DNA of 64,000 nt from Planctomycetota bacterium (GTDB taxonomy: Bacteria > Planctomycetota > Planctomycetia > Gemmatales > Gemmataceae): positions 1 through 64,000 of the forward strand of contig JAIOPV010000095.1 of the NCBI GenBank assembly GCA_021413735.1. Reading direction: 5' to 3'. Positions 60,564 to 64,000 of the stretch are shown in pieces. Below the pieces are notes generated by a model. The model did not search any database, was not told the origin of the DNA, and was given only the letters and a program-made list of their open reading frames with translations. The stretch's first letter is position 1, and every line of letters begins with the position of its first letter. The translations under genes were made by a program, and so were the position numbers.

Positions 60564-60962
60564 ATGTTGCGTTTGATCCTCATTGGTCTGGTCGCGTTGT
60601 TTGCCCTCGGTTGTGGCGGGGCTGCTGGCTTCACCACCGTTCAGGGCACCGTGACCTACGACGGTAAGCCGCTCACCAATGGCTACGTCACCATTCTCCC
60701 AGACGGAGAAGGCGAAAGCGCCTCGGGTCAGATTGGCAGCGATGGGCGATTCACGCTGACGACTTTCAGCCCGAACGATGGGGTGAAGCCAGGTAAGTAC
60801 AAGGTCCGCATCGCGTCGTATCTGTCGGAAGCGAAGATGAACGACCCGAGTTCCGGGAAGCCCGCGATACCGGACAAATACTTCGACGTCGCGAAATCCG
60901 GGCTTACCGTCACCATCGAAGGCAAATCCCAGACGCTTGATCTGAACTTGCCGAAGGAATGA
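60564..60962 (+). CDS. Small lipoprotein with carboxypeptidase-regulatory-like fold (second copy)
   Basis: A 132-residue lipoprotein from ATG 60564, leader MLRLILIGLVALFALGCGGA with lipobox ALGC. The mature domain has TTVQGTVTYDGKPLTNGYVT, GQIGSDGRFTLTTF and VKPGKYKVRIASYL, with the same beta-sandwich as the lipoprotein at 59068-59484 (shared start pattern GKVTYKG/GTVTYDG). The two DUF1559 + lipoprotein units look like a tandem duplication. The gene ends in a strong terminator. Confidence 0.86.
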   Translation: MLRLILIGLVALFALGCGGAAGFTTVQGTVTYDGKPLTNGYVTILPDGEGESASGQIGSDGRFTLTTFSPNDGVKPGKYKVRIASYLSEAKMNDPSSGKPAIPDKYFDVAKSGLTVTIEGKSQTLDLNLPKE

Positions 60963-60965
60963 AAA

Positions 60966-60993
60966 AAGCCCACCCGTTGTCACGGGTGGGCTT
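60966..60993. terminator. Bidirectional rho-independent terminator
   Basis: A perfect 12-bp stem (AAGCCCACCCGT at 60966-60977, complement at 60982-60993), loop TGTC, followed by a T-run to 61000 and preceded by an A-run from 60962. It ends the lipoprotein operon and the convergent clpC gene. Confidence 0.95.
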
Positions 60994-61031
60994 CTTTTTT
61001 CGTCGCTTGCGACGGAGCAATCACAACTCGA

Positions 61032-63590
61032 TCACGCCTGAGCTGCTGCAACCACAGCCGGAGTGGTATCGACGGGCTTCGTCGTGTCGAAGCCGAGTTT
61101 CTTCTCACCATCCACTTCGACCACCTTCACGGTGATCGAGTCGGTCCCGTGGAAGGTGCCCCTCAGTAGTTCCTCGGCGAGCATGTCTTCGAGGTTCTGC
61201 TCGATCGACCGACGCAGAGGCCGCGCACCGAACTCCAGGCTCGAACCCTTCTCGATCAACAGTTCCTTGGCGTCCTCGTTCACGATCAGCTTCAGACCCT
61301 TTTCGGTCATGCGCTTCGTGACCTTCGCCAGTTCCATTTCGACGATTTGCTTCAGATCCTTGTGCGTCAAGGAGCGGAACACAATGATCTCGTCGAGGCG
61401 GTTCAAGAACTCAGGTCGGAACTCCTTCTCCATGCGGGCTCGGAGCTTCTTCTGCATTTCCTGATACGTGACCTCTTCGTTCTTCTTCAGGCCCTCCCGG
61501 AACATCCCACCGACCTCAGCCTGAGCAACGATCGTCTCAGCACCGATGTTCGTCGTCATGATGAGGATGGTGTTCTTGAAGTCGATCACCCGCCCCACGT
61601 TGTCGGTCAAGCGGCCTTCTTCCATGATCTGGAGCAGCATGTTCCAGACGTCCGGGTGTGCCTTCTCAATTTCGTCGAGCAGCACCACCGAGTACGGCTT
61701 GCGGCGGATCTTCTCGGTGAGCTGACCGCCCTCTTCGTAGCCGATATAGCCCGGAGGGGCACCCACCAGCCGCGAAACGTTGTGCTTCTCCATGTACTCG
61801 GACATGTCGAGCTGCACGATGTTGTTTTCGTCGCCGAACATGAACTTCGCCAGTTGCTTCGCGAGCAACGTCTTACCCACGCCAGTCGGCCCGGCGAAGA
61901 TGAAGCTGCCGATCGGCCGCTTCGGGTCCTTCATACCCGAACGGCTCTTGCGAACCGCCCGTGCGATGGACTTGATCGCCTCGTGCTGGCTGATAACCGT
62001 GCCGTGCAACTCGGCTTCCATGTTCAGGAGCCGCTTCGTCTCGTCTTCGCCGACCTTCTTCAGCGGAACGCCGGTCATCTTGCTGACAACCTCAGCGATG
62101 ACTTCTTCATCGACGATGCCGTCGGTTTCCTTGGCCTTGTCGCGCCAGTCCTTCGTGAGCTGGTCCTTCTGCTTCTTCAGCTTTTCGGCCTTGTCGCGGA
62201 GGTGAGCGGCTTTCTCGAAGTCCTGCTCCATCACCGCGGCTTCTTTTTCCGTGTTCAGCTTGTCGATGTCTTCATCGATCGCCTTGAGATCCGGTGGCCG
62301 CGTCATGGCCTTGAGGCGTACCCGAGCGCCCGACTCGTCGATGACGTCGATCGCCTTGTCTGGCAGGCAGTGCCCGGTGATATACCGTTCCGACAGTTCG
62401 ACTGCCGACTTGAGGGCGGCATCGGTGATCTGCACGCGGTGGTGCGATTCGTAGCGGTCGCGGAGCCCCTTCAGGATCTCGACCGTTTCCGCCATGCTCG
62501 GCGGGTTCACGATGATCGACTGAAACCGGCGAGCGAGCGCCTGATCCTTCTCGATGTACTTGCGGTACTCGTCGAGCGTCGTGGCTCCAATGCACTGAAT
62601 TTCGCCGCGAGCCAGAGCAGGCTTCAGCACGTTCGAGGCGTCGATAGCCCCTTCCGCGCCGCCAGCACCGACGAGCGTGTGCAGTTCGTCGATGAACAGC
62701 ATCACGTTCTTGGCGCGACGAACTTCGTTCATCACCGCCTTGATGCGTTCCTCGAACTGCCCGCGATACTTCGTGCCCGCAACCATCATCGCAAGGTCGA
62801 GCACGACGATGCGGCGATCCCGCAGGAGTTCCGGCACGTTCTGATCGACGACGAGCTGAGCGAGCCCTTCGACGATGGCCGTCTTGCCGACGCCTGCTTC
62901 GCCGAGGAGAACTGGGTTGTTCTTCTGCCGACGCGAGAGAATCTGAATGACTCGCTCGATCTCGTTGGCTCGGCCGATGACCGGATCGAGCTTGCCCTGA
63001 CGGGCGAGTTCGGTGAGGTCGCGACCGAAGCTATCGAGAGCAGGTGTTTTGCTCTTGCTGCGTCCAGAGGAGCGTTCGGAAGCGCCGCCGCCTCCACCGC
63101 CTCCGCTGCCGCTGCCGCCGCCACTGCCTTCGGATTCGTTCGGCATGTTGTGCCCCAACAGGTTCAGGACTTCCTCACGCACATCTTCCAGCTTCAGCCC
63201 CAAGTTCATCAGAACCTGGGCAGCGACACCTTCCTGCTCACGCAGCAGGCCGAGGAGCAAATGCTCGGTGCCGACATAGTTGTGGTTCAAGTTCCGGGCT
63301 TCTTCCACGGAATAGTCGATGACCTTTTTGGCCCGCGGGGTGTGCGGCAGTCGGCCCATTACGACTTGCTCGCCACCCGGTCCGTGCTGGACGATTTTCT
63401 CGACCTCAAGACGAATCTTGCGAAGGTCGATATCCAGGTTTTTGAGGACGTTGGCGGCTACACCCGAGCCTTCTTTCACCAGCCCGAGAAGGATATGCTC
63501 GGTGCCGATGTACTCGTGGTTGAACCGCTGGGCCTCCTGGTTCGCCAGTTGCATGACCTTGCGGGCACGGTCTGTGAATCGTTCGTACAT
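61032..63590 (-). CDS. clpC: ATP-dependent Clp protease ATP-binding subunit ClpC
   Basis: An 852-residue HSP100 unfoldase starting at ATG 63588-63590 ([20 protein letters not shown]). Two Clp-N repeats are clear ([20 protein letters not shown] and [20 protein letters not shown]), then a Gly/Ser linker ([17 protein letters not shown]). D1 has GEAGVGKT and [20 protein letters not shown]; a short M-like coiled part (about 415-490) contains [20 protein letters not shown] with UVR-type [15 protein letters not shown]2 has [25 protein letters not shown] and [13 protein letters not shown]. It should feed substrates to ClpP. The ClpP-binding loop region reads VGGMFREG and is not a clear VGF/LGF. It contrasts with the two odd ATPases at 15.4-21.0 kb. 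Confidence 0.96.
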   Translation of the reverse strand: MYERFTDRARKVMQLANQEAQRFNHEYIGTEHILLGLVKEGSGVAANVLKNLDIDLRKIRLEVEKIVQHGPGGEQVVMGRLPHTPRAKKVIDYSVEEARNLNHNYVGTEHLLLGLLREQEGVAAQVLMNLGLKLEDVREEVLNLLGHNMPNESEGSGGGSGSGGGGGGGASERSSGRSKSKTPALDSFGRDLTELARQGKLDPVIGRANEIERVIQILSRRQKNNPVLLGEAGVGKTAIVEGLAQLVVDQNVPELLRDRRIVVLDLAMMVAGTKYRGQFEERIKAVMNEVRRAKNVMLFIDELHTLVGAGGAEGAIDASNVLKPALARGEIQCIGATTLDEYRKYIEKDQALARRFQSIIVNPPSMAETVEILKGLRDRYESHHRVQITDAALKSAVELSERYITGHCLPDKAIDVIDESGARVRLKAMTRPPDLKAIDEDIDKLNTEKEAAVMEQDFEKAAHLRDKAEKLKKQKDQLTKDWRDKAKETDGIVDEEVIAEVVSKMTGVPLKKVGEDETKRLLNMEAELHGTVISQHEAIKSIARAVRKSRSGMKDPKRPIGSFIFAGPTGVGKTLLAKQLAKFMFGDENNIVQLDMSEYMEKHNVSRLVGAPPGYIGYEEGGQLTEKIRRKPYSVVLLDEIEKAHPDVWNMLLQIMEEGRLTDNVGRVIDFKNTILIMTTNIGAETIVAQAEVGGMFREGLKKNEEVTYQEMQKKLRARMEKEFRPEFLNRLDEIIVFRSLTHKDLKQIVEMELAKVTKRMTEKGLKLIVNEDAKELLIEKGSSLEFGARPLRRSIEQNLEDMLAEELLRGTFHGTDSITVKVVEVDGEKKLGFDTTKPVDTTPAVVAAAQA

Positions 63591-63771
63591 CTACGCTGTC
63601 TCCCCCCGATAGGGATGGAAGGGATGGAGAACTACTGGGATTTAGATTGACACTCTCGACTGAAGATTCCAAAGACCACTAACTTCGTCACAAACAACAA
63701 GGCACCGCGTTTTTGGTCTTTCTCAATCTTCAATCTTCGACCATCAATCATCAATCGCGACCGGCCCTCTC

Positions 63772-64000
63772 TCATCCATCATATACCCGCCGTGGGTCGG
63801 CACCACCTGAACCGGGAATTGGGCGGGTGAGCGTCCGGTTTCCTGGGAAGGCTACCGCAGGTTTGAGAGCGTCTGCGGCTGTCGGCTTGCTGTCGGGGCT
63901 GATGGGGTTCTGAATCTGCGGAATTCTAGGCGGTGGTTGCGACCGAATCAAGCCGAGCGCCCGCTGAGGCTCAGAGAAAGACGGAACGCGGATGACGCAG
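63772..64000 (-). CDS. Possible C-terminal end of a gene cut by the right edge
   Basis: The reverse strand is open from the right edge to a TGA at 63772-63774 (about 75 codons). The tail reads PTAADALKPAVAFPGNRTL, then RPIPGSGGADPRRVYDG. It is Pro-rich, with moderate third-position GC, lower than in confident neighbours, so coding status is uncertain. If real, it ends about 180 bases upstream of clpC on the same strand. Bases 63591-63771 between them are AT-richer and probably hold the clpC promoter; I see nothing else there. Confidence 0.4.
   Translation of the reverse strand, partial: CVIRVPSFSEPQRALGLIRSQPPPRIPQIQNPISPDSKPTAADALKPAVAFPGNRTLTRPIPGSGGADPRRVYDG

Noticed and set aside
61347-63650. 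Long open frame on the forward strand opposite clpC
   Set aside because: A mirror of the clpC codon pattern; no recognisable domain.
63713-63913. Small forward gene near the right edge
   Set aside because: It overlaps an open reverse frame, has no ribosome site and its translation is low-complexity.
1-64000. Insertion sequence, prophage or integrative element
   Set aside because: No transposase, integrase, phage or conjugation gene was found on either strand.

Overview
This window is GC-rich bacterial chromosomal DNA that reads as a planctomycete, most likely of the Gemmata group (Gemmataceae). The grounds are family content. It has paired DUF1592/DUF1552 and DUF1549/DUF1501 secreted protein genes with CxxCH haem motifs, DUF1559 pseudopilin-like proteins with small lipoproteins, a TIGR03000-type Cys/Gly-rich protein, a TIGR02996-type leucine-rich protein, a Uma2-family nuclease, and many WD40, PQQ and TolB propellers. 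I see no rRNA, tRNA, transposase, phage module or CRISPR array. About 51 genes are supported, including one running off each edge. Many starts are GTG, and a recognisable GGAG/AGGA site precedes about half of them.

Layout. 1-4.4 kb: a truncated secreted protein, a proline-rich coiled-coil protein and an OPT oligopeptide transporter. 4.4-9.3 kb: a secreted ABM-fold protein, a Tat-exported aldo/keto reductase, and a reverse-strand run recN - small membrane protein - WD40 protein. 9.4-15.3 kb: a cytidine/guanine-deaminase-fold enzyme, a c-type cytochrome lipoprotein, an exported intradiol-dioxygenase-like protein, a divergent winged-helix/rhodanese pair, a POT peptide transporter with a large insertion, and gmhB. 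15.4-22.4 kb: two unusual Clp/HSP100-type double ATPases followed upstream by metK; the larger ATPase ends in a release-factor PCRF-like domain. 22.7-32.2 kb: a Cys/Gly-rich TIGR03000 protein, a methyltransferase, an ABC-2 permease, SprT-like and MOSC proteins, and a DUF1592...DUF1552 operon split by a nucleotidyltransferase-like gene and a small gene. 32.3-44.6 kb: a secreted pseudopilin-tailed protein, a tyrosine phosphatase joined to a cytochrome-like tail, a metallophosphoesterase, a reverse-strand run (flavin monooxygenase, Uma2, ubiquitin-like/TolB protein, LRR protein) and a 1209-residue zinc-ribbon/PQQ protein. 45.4-50.4 kb: DUF1549 - DUF1501 - WD40 - pdxA. 50.6-57.9 kb: a parvulin isomerase, queE, a serine hydrolase, an O-methyltransferase, an amidohydrolase and a polytopic membrane protein. 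58.0-61.0 kb: two tandem DUF1559 + lipoprotein modules. 61.0-63.6 kb: a canonical clpC.

Spaces between genes are unusually structured. At least six kinds of long inverted repeat sit in them, often just after stop codons or between convergent genes. One family occurs in four spaces in both orientations. It is built on TGGTTCCGG/CCGGAACCA and has a conserved stem with a G-rich loop.

The most interesting observation is the 17.7-21.0 kb gene: a two-ATPase unfoldase with no Clp-N domain, ending in a release-factor-like PCRF region and a release-factor-like tail but with no GGQ domain between them. It is probably co-transcribed with a second divergent Clp ATPase. This suggests, without proving, a ribosome-linked unfolding or quality-control machine. 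All functional statements come from reading the sequence; no database search was run.
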